From assembly GCA_025456175.1 (NCBI GenBank), contig JALOLC010000004.1, positions 1-34,950 on the forward strand: a stretch of DNA of 34,950 nucleotides, read 5' to 3'. The first letter of the stretch is position 1. Each line of letters begins with the position of its first letter. A model generated the notes under the pieces. That model ran no database searches. It was not told the origin of the DNA and saw only the letters and a program-made list of their open reading frames with translations. The stretch is from Acidobacteriota bacterium. GTDB taxonomy: Bacteria; Acidobacteriota; Aminicenantia; UBA2199. This document shows positions 8,215-17,822 of the stretch, one piece after another. Made by a program: the position numbers and the translations under genes.

Positions 8215-9444
8215 GTGAACGAAAGGGACACAGGCAAGAAACTGCCGCGCAACGTCAAGGTCGTCGGCCTCACCAGCTTCCTGACCGACGTGTCCAGCGA
8301 GATGGTGATCAACACCCTGCCGCTCTTCCTGAAGAATGTCCTGGGCGTGAAAACCAGTCTCATCGGCCTGATCGAGGGGGTGGCCGAATCCAGCGGCAGC
8401 ATGCTGAGGCTTTTCTCGGGATGGTTCTCCGATCGCCTGGGCAAGCGCAAGGCCCTGGCGGTGCTCGGCTACGGCATCTCGGCGCTGTTCAAGCCGCTGT
8501 TCTATTTCGCCAATTCCTGGGGCATGGTGGCCGCCGCCCGCTGGGGCGACCGCGTGGGCAAGGGGGTGCGCACCGCTCCCCGCGACGCCCTGGTGGCCGA
8601 TTCCACGCCGGAAGCGCAAAGGGGCTATGCCTTCGGCTTCCACCGAGCCGCCGACACGGCGGGCGCCTTGCTGGGCCTGCTCATCGCCCTGGCCATTGTC
8701 TGGCTCCTTCAGAAGGGGAGGGGCGAGCTGCTGGCCGGCACGTTCCGCATGATCGTTCTGGCCAGCCTGCTCCCGGCTTTCCTGGCGGTCATGGTCCTGG
8801 CCTTCGGCGTGAAGGAGGCCGCGCCCGCCGGCACCCTGGGACGCCCCAGGTTCGGCTTCAAGTCCCTGGGAAGGGATTTCCGCTGGTTCATCGTCATCGT
8901 CGGCGTGTTCGAGCTGGGAAACTCCTCGGATGCCTTCATCATCCTGCGCGCCCAGGAGCGCGGCCTGCCGGTCACCGGCATCCTGGCCATGCTGATCGCC
9001 TTCAACCTCGTCTACACCGTGCTCTCCTATCTGGCCGGGAAGCGCTCGGACCGGATCGGGCGGCGCCGGGTGGTCATGGCCGGCTGGGCGCTTTACGCCT
9101 TGACCTATCTGGGACTGGGCTTGGCGCGCACGTCCGGGCACATCGTGGCCCTGTTCGTCCTGTACGGCGCTTACTACGGCCTGACCTACGGGACGGCCAA
9201 GGCGCTGGTGGCCGACCTGGTGCCGGCCGCGTCGCGGGGCATGGCCTACGGCACCTACAGCGCCGTGCTCGGGCTCACCGACCTGCCCGCCTCGTTCATC
9301 GCCGGCATCCTGTGGAGCGGGGCGGGCGGCTGGGCCGGCTTCGGCCCCAGCGCTCCCTTCTACTTCGGTGCAGCCATGGCCCTGCTGGCGCTGCTGCTTT
9401 TCGCCGTCTGGCGCCCCGCCGCGGCCGTGACTTCCCGGGGCTGA
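8215..9444 (+). CDS. MFS transporter
   Basis: GTG start after AGGAGG; multiple TM segments, FSGWFSDRLGKRK motif and internal repeat LAGKRSDRIGRRRVV. Confidence 0.9.
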   Translation: MNERDTGKKLPRNVKVVGLTSFLTDVSSEMVINTLPLFLKNVLGVKTSLIGLIEGVAESSGSMLRLFSGWFSDRLGKRKALAVLGYGISALFKPLFYFANSWGMVAAARWGDRVGKGVRTAPRDALVADSTPEAQRGYAFGFHRAADTAGALLGLLIALAIVWLLQKGRGELLAGTFRMIVLASLLPAFLAVMVLAFGVKEAAPAGTLGRPRFGFKSLGRDFRWFIVIVGVFELGNSSDAFIILRAQERGLPVTGILAMLIAFNLVYTVLSYLAGKRSDRIGRRRVVMAGWALYALTYLGLGLARTSGHIVALFVLYGAYYGLTYGTAKALVADLVPAASRGMAYGTYSAVLGLTDLPASFIAGILWSGAGGWAGFGPSAPFYFGAAMALLALLLFAVWRPAAAVTSRG

Positions 9445-9534
9445 AGGATTGCCCGCCGCGTTTCTTTTTCTCCCCGAGTATGCTATCGTGAAGGCGCGAG
9501 ACCGCAAGCGCACGTGACGCAAGGAGGCTGTTGC

Positions 9535-10059
9535 ATGGAGGAAAAGAAGGTCTGGTCGGGATGTTCTTCGCAACTCATCAACCTAGGCGTTTATGTCATC
9601 TGTATCCTGCTGTTCGCCGCCGCCCTGGCGGCGCTGCTGCTGCTGTGGTCCAAGCTGGAGCCACTGGGGACCGCGGCGCTGGCGGCGGGCATCATCGTCG
9701 CTCTCGTTCCGCTGGCCTATGCCCTCTATCGCTGGATCGAAGTCCGCTGCTTTCGCTACGAGGTCTCCAGCGAGAGGATCCGGATCACCTCCGGCATTTT
9801 GTCCAAAAAGAGCAACGCCCTCGAACTGTACCGGGTGAAGGACTACACGCTGGATGCGCCGTTCTTCTACCGCCTGTTCGGCCTCGGCCATATCCGCCTG
9901 CAGACATCCGACCGCTCCAATCCCGAGCTGCTGCTGCGGGCCGTGCCCCGCGCCCGCAAGCTGATGGACGACATCCGCATCCACGTGGAAGCGCGCCGCG
10001 ACCTGAAGCGGGTGCGCGAGGTCGACTTCGACGAGGCGAACGGAATTGATGAGAGCTGA
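9535..10059 (+). CDS. PH-domain (YdbS/bPH2-like) membrane protein
   Basis: Two TM helices then YEVSSERIRITSGILSKKSNALELYRVKDYTLDAPFFYRLFGLGHIRLQTSD; SD aaggagg. Confidence 0.8.
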   Translation: MEEKKVWSGCSSQLINLGVYVICILLFAAALAALLLLWSKLEPLGTAALAAGIIVALVPLAYALYRWIEVRCFRYEVSSERIRITSGILSKKSNALELYRVKDYTLDAPFFYRLFGLGHIRLQTSDRSNPELLLRAVPRARKLMDDIRIHVEARRDLKRVREVDFDEANGIDES

Positions 10060-13000
10060 CCGGCGGCGGGTCCTGTCCCTGGCGCCCGCCGAGTTGGGAC
10101 AGGAGGGGCGGCCCGTTGGGCTGAAGCTGAGGCTTGCCGCGCTGGAAGGCGACGCGCGCCCGCGGGCGTCCGGAAACGGGCGGCGGGAATTCCACATAAG
10201 CCGCGAATGCCGCAGCCGCTACCAGTTCAACCATGCCCTTTTCGCCATCACCGGGAACGTCGTGCTGGCCGACTACACGGCCGTGCGCATCTTCGCCCAG
10301 AAGCTGAACGAACGACGCGGCCAGGAAACCCAGCAGCCCATGGTCCGGGCGGGGTCGCTGAACGCCATGGGGCTGATCGACGAGATCCTCCACTACGTGG
10401 TGGGACTCTACGCCGCCCAGGTCCGTCCCAGCGTCCTCATGGAGCTGGTCGCCGATCTTGAGAAGACAGCCGGCGCCGTGGACGTCCGCCGGGCGTTGGC
10501 GCGCTTCTGCCGGGATTTCCCACCCGAGGCCGTCTACCGCGGCCAGCTCCCGGTCGAGGAGTTCCTGCTGGGCACGACCCAGGGCGTGTCCAACCGCGAG
10601 GCGGCGCTGGAAGAGATGCTGCTGCTCTGGCTGGCCAACGCCAACCCGGCCTTCGCGCCGTTCCGCGAGCTGTTCGATGATTCGGGCCTGGCCGCCGAAA
10701 CGGCCTATGCGCGGCTGCCCGACACGGCCCATACCCTGTTCTCGCGTCTGCCGCCGTTCGGCCCCGACGGCCAGAACCTGGTTGACATGCTGCGCAGCCC
10801 GGCCCTGGCCTTTCCCGACTCGCTGGCGGGTCAGCTGCAGTTCATCCGGGAGAAATGGGGGCTCCTTTTGGGCAAGTTCCTGGAGCGCATTCTCACCGGC
10901 ACGGACCTGATCCGCGAGGACGAGAAAAAGTATCTCCCGGGACCCGGCCCGGCAACGGTCTTCGAGGCCGGTTTGAGCGTGGGCGCGGGGCCCGGCGCCA
11001 TGGAGGAGGGGGAGCGCTTCTCGCCCGACCGCGACTGGATGCCCCGTCTGGTGTTGATGGCCAAGACGGTCTACGTTTGGCTCGACCAGCTCAGCCGGAA
11101 GTACGGCCGGACCATCGCCACCCTGGATGCCGTCCCCGACGAGGAGCTGGACACGCTGGCGCGCTGGGGCTTCAGCGGCCTGTGGCTGATCGGGGTATGG
11201 GAGCGCAGCCCGGCTTCGCGGCGCATCAAGCAGGCGTGTGGCAATCCCGAGGCCATGGCCTCGGCCTATTCCCTGTACCGCTATGAGATTGCCGGCGATC
11301 TGGGCGGCGAAGCGGCGCTGGAGAACCTGAAAAGCCGCGCCTGGGCCCGGGGCATCCGCCTGGCTTCGGACATGGTCCCCAACCACATGGGCATCGATTC
11401 TCCCTGGGTGGCGGAGCACCCGGAATGGTTCGTCGGCCTCGACCAGAGTCCCTTCCCCGCCTATCGCTTCACGGGCGAGGACCTGTCGTCGGACCCGCGG
11501 GTGGCCATCTACCTGGAGGACCATTACTACGACCGCAGCGACGCCGCCGTGGTTTTCAAGTGGGTCGACCGCCGCAGCGGCAAGGAGCGCTACATCTACC
11601 ACGGCAACGACGGCACGCGCATGCCCTGGAACGACACCGCCCAGCTGAACTACCTGCGGCCCGATGTCCGCGAGGCCGTCATGCAGACCATCCTGGACGT
11701 GTCGCGCAAGTTCCCCATCATCCGCTTCGACGCGGCCATGACCCTGGCCCGCAAGCACTACCAGCGCCTATGGTTCCCTCTCCCCGGCAGTGGGGGTGAC
11801 ATCCCTTCGCGCGCCGGCCAGGGCCTGCCCCAGGAGCATTTCAACCGCATGATGCCCTGGGAATTCTGGCGCGAGGTCGTCGACCGCATGGCCGGCAAGA
11901 GCCCCGACACGCTGCTGCTGGCCGAGGCCTTCTGGCTGATGGAGTCCTACTTCGTGCGCACCCTGGGCATGCACCGCGTCTACAACAGCGCCTTCATGAA
12001 TTTCCTGAAGATGGAGGAGAACGCCAAGTTCCGCCAGTCGCTGAAGAATGCGCTGGAATTCAACCCCGAGATCCTCAAGCGTTTCGTCAACTTCATGAAC
12101 AATCCCGACGAGGAGACGGCCTTGGCGCAGTTCGGTGGCGGCGACAAGTACTTCGGCGCCTGCACGCTGATGGCCACGCTGCCCGGCCTGCCGATGTTCG
12201 GCCATGGGCAGGTCGAGGGCTTCAGCGAGAAATACGGCATGGAGTACCGCCGCGCCTACCTGGACGAACGCCCGGACGAGGAGTTGGTCCGGCGCCACGA
12301 GCGCCAGGTGTTCCCCCTGCTGCGCCACAGGGCGCTGTTCGCCGGCGTGGACGATTTCCGGCTGTATGACTTTTTCACCTCCGGCGGGAGCGTTGACGAG
12401 AACGTGATCGCCTTCTCCAATTGCCTCGACGACGAGCGCTGCCTGGTGGTGGTGCACAACCGCTTCGCGGCCACTGCCGGCTGGATCCGCGTCTCCGCTG
12501 CCTTCGCCGCCGAGAACCCCTTCGGTGGCGCGCGCACGCAACGCCGGGAGGACCTCGTCCGGGGGCTGGGGCTGCGCGACGAGCCCGGCTGGTTCGTTGC
12601 TTTCCGCGACCGGATCTCGGGGCTCGTGTACATCCGTTCCTGCCGCGACCTCTCCACCTCGGGGCTGCATCTCGAGCTGGGCGCCTACCAAGCCCATGTG
12701 TTTCTCGATTTCCGCGAAATGGCCGACGACGCCAGCGGCCGCCTCGCCGCCCTGGCGGGCTACCTGCAGGGAAGGGGGGTGGCCAGCCTGGAAGAAGCCG
12801 GCAGGGAAATGGCCCTGCGGCCGCTCCACGAGGCCTTGCGCGAGCTGTGTCTGGGCGGGTTCGCCGCGAGGCTGGCCGCGATGCTTGATGGCTCGCTCGG
12901 CGGCAGGGAGGAGAACGCCCTGTGGCTTGAGCTGGAAGAGAAGGCCGGGCGGCTGGTCCGGCAGGCCGCCGATCTCTCCGGCGTCCCCCTGGACGGCATG

Positions 13001-13753
13001 GCCGCGACCGAGGCGATCGTCGCCGACCTGCTGGAGCGGCGGGCCCTGGCTCTGTCCAGGCAAAGGGATCCAGGCTCCGGGACAGGGGAGAGCGGCAGCG
13101 CCGCAACTCGCCTGCGCTGGCATTTCCAGGAAGACCCGGAAACCGGGCGCCAATTCGTCCTATGGGCCTGCCTGCGCCGCCTGGTCGCGGCCGTTGAGAC
13201 GAGGAAAGTCAGCGACCTGCCGCTCTGGGATGGCTGGCAGCTGGACGCGGCAACGGCCGCTATTCTACGCGGGTGGGGGTGCCAGGAGAGCGGCATCGGC
13301 TCGGAGCTCCAGCTGCTGCGGGCATCCTGTGAGGCAGCGGCGAACGTCGCGCTCTGCGCCCGCGAAATCACCGGCGCCGGCGGTCCCGCCGCCGCCGAGG
13401 CTGTTTGCCTGCCGGGCCAGCGGCCGGCTGACGACCCCAGGGCGGTTGCCGAGGCGGTCACGCGGCTGGTCAACGATTTGCTTGAGAAAAGCCCGGTGCA
13501 GGCCTCCGTGCAGGTAAACCGCTTCCAGGGCGATCTTTTCGTCAACAAGGAACTCTTTGGCCGTTTCTGCGAGCGGTTGACCGTCATGCTCCTCTGGGAA
13601 CTCCAGCTGATCGCCAGAAAGACCGGCCGAGAGGACAGGGAGCGCACCCGAGAAGCCATGGAGCTGATGTGTTTCCTGCCTGCCCTGGCCGGACAGGTGA
13701 AATACAAGTTGACGGCATTCCGGGAAAAGCTCTCCCTGTTGGCGAAAGGATAG
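10049..13753 (+). CDS. very long GH13 (alpha-amylase superfamily) protein with extended N- and C-terminal regions
   Basis: GLWLIGVWERSP, DMVPNHMG, IIRFDAAM, LLLAEAFW, FMNNPDEE motifs; overlaps upstream CDS by 11 nt. Confidence 0.85.
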   Translation: MRADRRRVLSLAPAELGQEGRPVGLKLRLAALEGDARPRASGNGRREFHISRECRSRYQFNHALFAITGNVVLADYTAVRIFAQKLNERRGQETQQPMVRAGSLNAMGLIDEILHYVVGLYAAQVRPSVLMELVADLEKTAGAVDVRRALARFCRDFPPEAVYRGQLPVEEFLLGTTQGVSNREAALEEMLLLWLANANPAFAPFRELFDDSGLAAETAYARLPDTAHTLFSRLPPFGPDGQNLVDMLRSPALAFPDSLAGQLQFIREKWGLLLGKFLERILTGTDLIREDEKKYLPGPGPATVFEAGLSVGAGPGAMEEGERFSPDRDWMPRLVLMAKTVYVWLDQLSRKYGRTIATLDAVPDEELDTLARWGFSGLWLIGVWERSPASRRIKQACGNPEAMASAYSLYRYEIAGDLGGEAALENLKSRAWARGIRLASDMVPNHMGIDSPWVAEHPEWFVGLDQSPFPAYRFTGEDLSSDPRVAIYLEDHYYDRSDAAVVFKWVDRRSGKERYIYHGNDGTRMPWNDTAQLNYLRPDVREAVMQTILDVSRKFPIIRFDAAMTLARKHYQRLWFPLPGSGGDIPSRAGQGLPQEHFNRMMPWEFWREVVDRMAGKSPDTLLLAEAFWLMESYFVRTLGMHRVYNSAFMNFLKMEENAKFRQSLKNALEFNPEILKRFVNFMNNPDEETALAQFGGGDKYFGACTLMATLPGLPMFGHGQVEGFSEKYGMEYRRAYLDERPDEELVRRHERQVFPLLRHRALFAGVDDFRLYDFFTSGGSVDENVIAFSNCLDDERCLVVVHNRFAATAGWIRVSAAFAAENPFGGARTQRREDLVRGLGLRDEPGWFVAFRDRISGLVYIRSCRDLSTSGLHLELGAYQAHVFLDFREMADDASGRLAALAGYLQGRGVASLEEAGREMALRPLHEALRELCLGGFAARLAAMLDGSLGGREENALWLELEEKAGRLVRQAADLSGVPLDGMAATEAIVADLLERRALALSRQRDPGSGTGESGSAATRLRWHFQEDPETGRQFVLWACLRRLVAAVETRKVSDLPLWDGWQLDAATAAILRGWGCQESGIGSELQLLRASCEAAANVALCAREITGAGGPAAAEAVCLPGQRPADDPRAVAEAVTRLVNDLLEKSPVQASVQVNRFQGDLFVNKELFGRFCERLTVMLLWELQLIARKTGREDRERTREAMELMCFLPALAGQVKYKLTAFREKLSLLAKG

Positions 13754-13801
13754 CGGAATTTCCCAGCGTCCGGCGCGCCACACGAAAGTTCCATTGCGCT
13801 C

Positions 13802-13830
13802 TTGCTTTCCGGGCGGTATCATTATACAAT
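13802..13830 (+). promoter_or_regulatory. promoter TTGCTT-N17-TACAAT of tRNA-Ser/SRP RNA
   Basis: Hexamers and spacing; 12 nt upstream of tRNA. Confidence 0.65.
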
Positions 13831-13842
13831 GTCCCTGCGCCT

Positions 13843-13929
<87 letters not shown>

Positions 13930-13979
13930 TTGGAGCCTGTTGCGCGGGGCCTGAAAGCCCCGATCCATTGGGGAAACAA

Positions 13980-14077
13980 GGCCCAGGAACCCGGCGGTGC
14001 GGGCCCGCGAACCTTGCCAGGACCGGAAGGTAGCAGCAATAAGCGGGACCCCGCAGGTGACCGGGAGCTCCTGGGCC
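13980..14077 (+). ncRNA. ffs: bacterial signal recognition particle RNA (4.5S type)
   Basis: GCCAGGACCGGAAGGTAGCAGC apical motif with closing GGCCCAGGA/TCCTGGGCC stem; between tRNA-Ser and dnaX as in other bacteria. Confidence 0.93.
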
Positions 14078-14095
14078 TTTAAAACGAGATAAACC

Positions 14096-15727
14096 ATGTA
14101 CCTTGCCTTAGCCAGGAAATACCGGCCGCAGAAGTTCGCCGACCTGATCGGCCAGGCCAGCATCTGCAAGACCCTGCAGAACGCCATCGCCATGAACAAG
14201 GTCTACCCGGCCATGATCTTTTCCGGCATGAAAGGGGTGGGCAAGACCTCCTCGGCGCGAATTCTGGCCAAGGCGCTCAACTGCGAGAAAGGGCCGGCCA
14301 GCGAGCCTTGCAACGTCTGCCCGACCTGCCTGGAGATCACCGAGGACAAGTCGGCCGATTACATGGAGATCGACGGCGCCTCCAACAACGGCGTCAACGA
14401 GGTGCGCAGCCTGCGTGAGACGGTCAAGTACAAGCCGCTGAAGAACCGCTTGCGCATCGTGGTCATCGACGAAGTGCACATGCTGTCCAACGCCGCCTGG
14501 AACGCCCTGCTCAAGACCATCGAGGAGCCGCCCGAGCACACCATCTTCATCATGGCCACCACCGACTTCCACAAGATCCCGGCTACCATTGTCTCGCGCT
14601 GCCAGCACTTCGAGTTCAAGCGCATCCCCTACGAGGTGATCAAGCAGGTGCTGAAGGATATCTGCCGCAAGGAGGCGATCCAGGTCTCCGACTATGCCCT
14701 CTACCTGATTTCGCGCTCCGCCGAGGGCAGCCTGCGCGATGCCAAGAAGATCCTCGACCAGGCCATCGCCATCGCCAGCGGCGACGTCAAGGACGATGAC
14801 GTGGTGGCCATCCTGGGCATCATCGCCGAGGAGACGTTCATCGCCCTCACCCGCCATGTCTTGAGCCAGGACCGCAAGGGGATCATCGAGCAGGTCAACG
14901 GGCTGATCGAGAGCGGCACCGACCTGCGCTTCTTTTACACCGAGTACCTGCGCTTCCTCCGCGACGTGATCGTCATCAAGTCCATCCCCGATTCGGAACG
15001 CCTGCACAACCTGAACCCGGAGAACGTCGCGCTGATCCGCGACATCGTCAAGGACGTCAGCGAGGTGGAGCTGCTGCGATTTTTCAACGCCGTGAAGGAG
15101 CTCGAGCAGACCATGCGCAACACCGAGCACCCGTCCATCATCCTGGAATACATGTTCCTGAAGCTGAGCTATTTCTCGGCCCTGGTCAGCATCGAGGAAT
15201 TCCTGAAGAGGATCAAGGACGCGCCGGCCGCGGCAACCGGCGCGCCGGCCGCGGCAACCGGCGTGCCGACGGTGGCAACCGGCGCGCCGGCAGCGGCAAC
15301 CGCCGCGCCGCCGCCCCCGGTTGCGCCCCCCCCCGCCAAGGGAGCCGAAGGCGAGTGGATCGCCGAGTTCAAGAGCCGCGTTGAGAGGGAGAAGCCGCGC
15401 ATGGCTTCGGTCCTGGCCGCCTCCAACCTGGCGCTGCGCGGCGGCATGCTGGTCGTCGAGGTGGCCTCCCATTTCGAGAACGCCTGGAAGATGATGAAGG
15501 AGAACAAGCCCTACCTGTGCGAGCTGGCCCAGTCCCTGGCCGGCCGCGAGGTCGGGCTGGAGATCGTCCTGCAGGACGCCGCGGGCGTCGACGCCGCCGC
15601 GGGCCGCGTCGACGGGGAGCGCATCGTGCGCGAACTGAAGAACGACAAGAAGATCAAGAGCCTCAAGGACAAAATAAAGGGGAGCGTGATCGCCGTGGAG
15701 AGCGTGAAGGGAGGAAAGGATGCCTAA
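14096..15727 (+). CDS. dnaX: DNA polymerase III subunit gamma/tau
   Basis: MYLALARKYRPQKFADLIGQ, P-loop GMKGVGKTSSA, Cys4 zinc motif, IDEVHMLS. Confidence 0.96.
   Translation: MYLALARKYRPQKFADLIGQASICKTLQNAIAMNKVYPAMIFSGMKGVGKTSSARILAKALNCEKGPASEPCNVCPTCLEITEDKSADYMEIDGASNNGVNEVRSLRETVKYKPLKNRLRIVVIDEVHMLSNAAWNALLKTIEEPPEHTIFIMATTDFHKIPATIVSRCQHFEFKRIPYEVIKQVLKDICRKEAIQVSDYALYLISRSAEGSLRDAKKILDQAIAIASGDVKDDDVVAILGIIAEETFIALTRHVLSQDRKGIIEQVNGLIESGTDLRFFYTEYLRFLRDVIVIKSIPDSERLHNLNPENVALIRDIVKDVSEVELLRFFNAVKELEQTMRNTEHPSIILEYMFLKLSYFSALVSIEEFLKRIKDAPAAATGAPAAATGVPTVATGAPAAATAAPPPPVAPPPAKGAEGEWIAEFKSRVEREKPRMASVLAASNLALRGGMLVVEVASHFENAWKMMKENKPYLCELAQSLAGREVGLEIVLQDAAGVDAAAGRVDGERIVRELKNDKKIKSLKDKIKGSVIAVESVKGGKDA
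15221..15304 (+). repeat. 21-nt in-frame tandem repeat x4 in the dnaX linker (APAAATG)
   Basis: GCGCCGGCCGCGGCAACCGGC repeated, two copies exact and two diverged. Confidence 0.92.
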
Positions 15728-16049
15728 GATTCCCAATCTGAACCAGATGATGGGCATGGCCCAGAACATGGCCAAGCGCATGGAGGAGGAGATGGACGCG
15801 CTGCGGGTCGAGGGCAACGCCGGCGGCGGCATGGTCACGGTGAGCATGGACGGCCACAAGCGCCTGAAGGGGCTGCGCATCGCCCCCGAGGCGGTAGACG
15901 CCACGGATGTCGAAATGCTGCAGGACCTGGTTCTGGCTGCCGTCAATGATGCCCACGCCCAGGTCGAGGAAAAGCTGAAAAACAGCCTGGGGGGGATCGG
16001 CGGCGGCATCCCGGGCCTGCCCGGCGGCTTTCCCTTCGGGGCCTTGTAA
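15720..16049 (+). CDS. ybaB: YbaB/EbfC nucleoid-associated protein
   Basis: MPKIPNLNQMMGMAQNMAKRMEEEMDAL...; between dnaX and recR. Confidence 0.95.
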   Translation: MPKIPNLNQMMGMAQNMAKRMEEEMDALRVEGNAGGGMVTVSMDGHKRLKGLRIAPEAVDATDVEMLQDLVLAAVNDAHAQVEEKLKNSLGGIGGGIPGLPGGFPFGAL

Positions 16050-16065
16050 GCGCCCCGGCGCCACC

Positions 16066-16668
16066 ATGGCCAGCTATACGCCGCCGCTGGAACGGCTGAT
16101 CGAGGAGTTGAAAAAGCTCCCCGGCATCGGCCGCAAATCGGCCCAGCGCATCGCCTTTTTCCTGCTGCGCAGCGACAGCAAGAACGCCCTGGCCCTGGCC
16201 GCGGCGATCACCCAGGCCCGGGAGAAGATCATCACCTGTTCGCTGTGCAACAGCATCACGGTCGTCGACCCGTGCGAGATCTGCTCCGATCCCGAGCGCG
16301 ACCGCGAAAGAATCTGCGTGGTCGAGGAGCCGTTCAACATCCATTCCATCGAGCGCACCGGCCTGTACCGCGGCCTGTACCACGTCCTGATGGGCAACTT
16401 GTCGCCGATCCGTGGCATCGGCCCCGACGAGCTGCGCATCTCCGGGCTGATCGCGCGCGTCAGCTCCGGCGGGCTGCGGGAGATCATCCTGGCCACCAGC
16501 CCGACCACGGAGGGCAGCGCCACGGCCCACTATTTGACAGAAATCCTGCGCCAGTATAAAATCACCATTTCGCGGATCGCCCTCGGCCTGCCGGTCGGAG
16601 CCGACCTGGATTACGCCGATGAGGTGACGATCGCCAAGGCCATCGAGGGCCGCCTGGAAGTGAAGTAG
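16066..16668 (+). CDS. recR: recombination mediator RecR
   Basis: LIEELKKLPGIGRKSAQRIAFFLL, Cys4 finger, Toprim region. Confidence 0.96.
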   Translation: MASYTPPLERLIEELKKLPGIGRKSAQRIAFFLLRSDSKNALALAAAITQAREKIITCSLCNSITVVDPCEICSDPERDRERICVVEEPFNIHSIERTGLYRGLYHVLMGNLSPIRGIGPDELRISGLIARVSSGGLREIILATSPTTEGSATAHYLTEILRQYKITISRIALGLPVGADLDYADEVTIAKAIEGRLEVK

Positions 16669-16691
16669 GAGGTGATCGTGCGAGAGTGGAG

Positions 16692-16721
16692 TTGCTCTTT
16701 TTGTTCCGGTGATGCTATAAT
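16692..16721 (+). promoter_or_regulatory. predicted promoter TTGCTC-N18-TATAAT of mglB
   Basis: gatgcTATAATcc, same GATGCTATAAT extended -10 as the tRNA-Asn promoter. Confidence 0.6.
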
Positions 16722-16740
16722 CCGCAGGGAAGTATAAACC

Positions 16741-17229
16741 ATGCAAGAAAACTTCATCATTTACAATGAAGAATACGTGCTGATCAAGGAGATCCTGCGC
16801 AAGCTGAAGGGCAATACCAACGCCAAGGCCGTGTTCATCACCGACTCGGAAGGGCACTGCATTGCCTCATCGGGCGAGATGGACGACGTCAACCTGAATT
16901 CCATCTCCTCCCTCATCGCCGGCAGCGTTGCCGCCATCAACAGCATTGCCCAGATGCTGAAGATTGAGAACTTCACCGCCGTACTCAACGAGTCGGCCAA
17001 GGAGAGCCTGCACATCGCACTGATCAACGACCGCACCATGCTGGTGGTCATCTTCGACAACACCTCCAACCTGGGGTTGGTGCGCTTCCGCGTGCGCAGC
17101 GCCCTGGAGGAGCTGGTCAAGGTGTTCCAGACCATCAACAAGAAGCTCAAGGCCACGGACAAGATTCCCGGCGGTTCCCCCTTTGAAGGTGTTTCCGACG
17201 AGGACATCGACCGCATATTTGGAGACTGA
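16741..17229 (+). CDS. mglB: roadblock/LC7-domain protein, MglB-like
   Basis: Sequence character of roadblock domain (AVFITDSEGHCIASSGEMDDVNLNSISSLIAGSVAAINSIAQM) and adjacency to mglA. Confidence 0.85.
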   Translation: MQENFIIYNEEYVLIKEILRKLKGNTNAKAVFITDSEGHCIASSGEMDDVNLNSISSLIAGSVAAINSIAQMLKIENFTAVLNESAKESLHIALINDRTMLVVIFDNTSNLGLVRFRVRSALEELVKVFQTINKKLKATDKIPGGSPFEGVSDEDIDRIFGD

Positions 17230-17231
17230 AC

Positions 17232-17822
17232 TTGTCCTTCCTAAACTACTCCACCCGCGAGATCAATTTCAAGATCGTGTACTATGGCCCCGGCCTCAGC
17301 GGCAAGACCACCAACATCAAATACATCTATGAAAAGATCAAGAAGGACAACAAGGGCAAGCTGGTCAGCCTGGCCACCGAGACCGAGCGCACGCTGTTCT
17401 TTGATTTCTTTCCCCTGGACCTGGGCACCATCAAGGACTACAAGGTCCGCTTCCACCTCTACACGGTGCCGGGGCAGATCTATTACAGTGCATCGCGCAA
17501 GCTGATCCTGAAGGGCGTAGACGGGCTCGTCTTTGTAGCCGACTCCCAGAACGAGCGCTTCGAGGCCAACCTGGAGAGCATCCAGGACATGCTGGAGAAC
17601 CTGCGCGACTACAAGATCGAGTTTCCCAGCATTCCCTATGTCCTGCAGCTGAACAAACGCGACCTGCCCAACGTCACGCCGGCCAACGAGCTGATCAGCG
17701 CCCTGAGGAAAAAGGAAGAGCCGGTCCTGGAGGCGGTGGCCTACAAGGGCGACGGCGTGGTCGAAACGCTGAAGGCCATCTCCAAGCTGATCATGTCCGA
17801 AGTCAAGAACAAGATCGGCTGA
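17232..17822 (+). CDS. mglA: MglA-like small Ras-family GTPase
   Basis: GPGLSGKTTN P-loop, TVPGQIYYSASRKLIL switch II, LNKRD. Confidence 0.93.
   Translation: MSFLNYSTREINFKIVYYGPGLSGKTTNIKYIYEKIKKDNKGKLVSLATETERTLFFDFFPLDLGTIKDYKVRFHLYTVPGQIYYSASRKLILKGVDGLVFVADSQNERFEANLESIQDMLENLRDYKIEFPSIPYVLQLNKRDLPNVTPANELISALRKKEEPVLEAVAYKGDGVVETLKAISKLIMSEVKNKIG

Noticed and set aside
8092-9573. N-terminal extension of the znuA ORF antisense to the MFS gene
   Set aside because: Signal peptide and promoter place the start at 8091; the extension is compositional noise.
9785-11758. 657-aa ORF antisense to the GH13 gene
   Set aside because: Low-complexity Gly/Ala/Gln/Arg-rich translation mirrors the sense codons; a GC-rich antisense artefact. 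Sense frame has recognisable GH13 motifs.
12375-13794. ORFs antisense or out-of-frame within the GH13 C-terminal region (330, 344, 243 aa)
   Set aside because: Arg/Pro/Ser-rich shadow frames without start signals.
14096-15727. Programmed -1 frameshift in dnaX
   Set aside because: No A-rich slippery heptamer plus downstream stem seen at the expected position in the linker.
14108-16009. 633-aa ORF antisense to dnaX/ybaB
   Set aside because: Antisense artefact of high GC coding DNA; dnaX and ybaB are unambiguous on the + strand.
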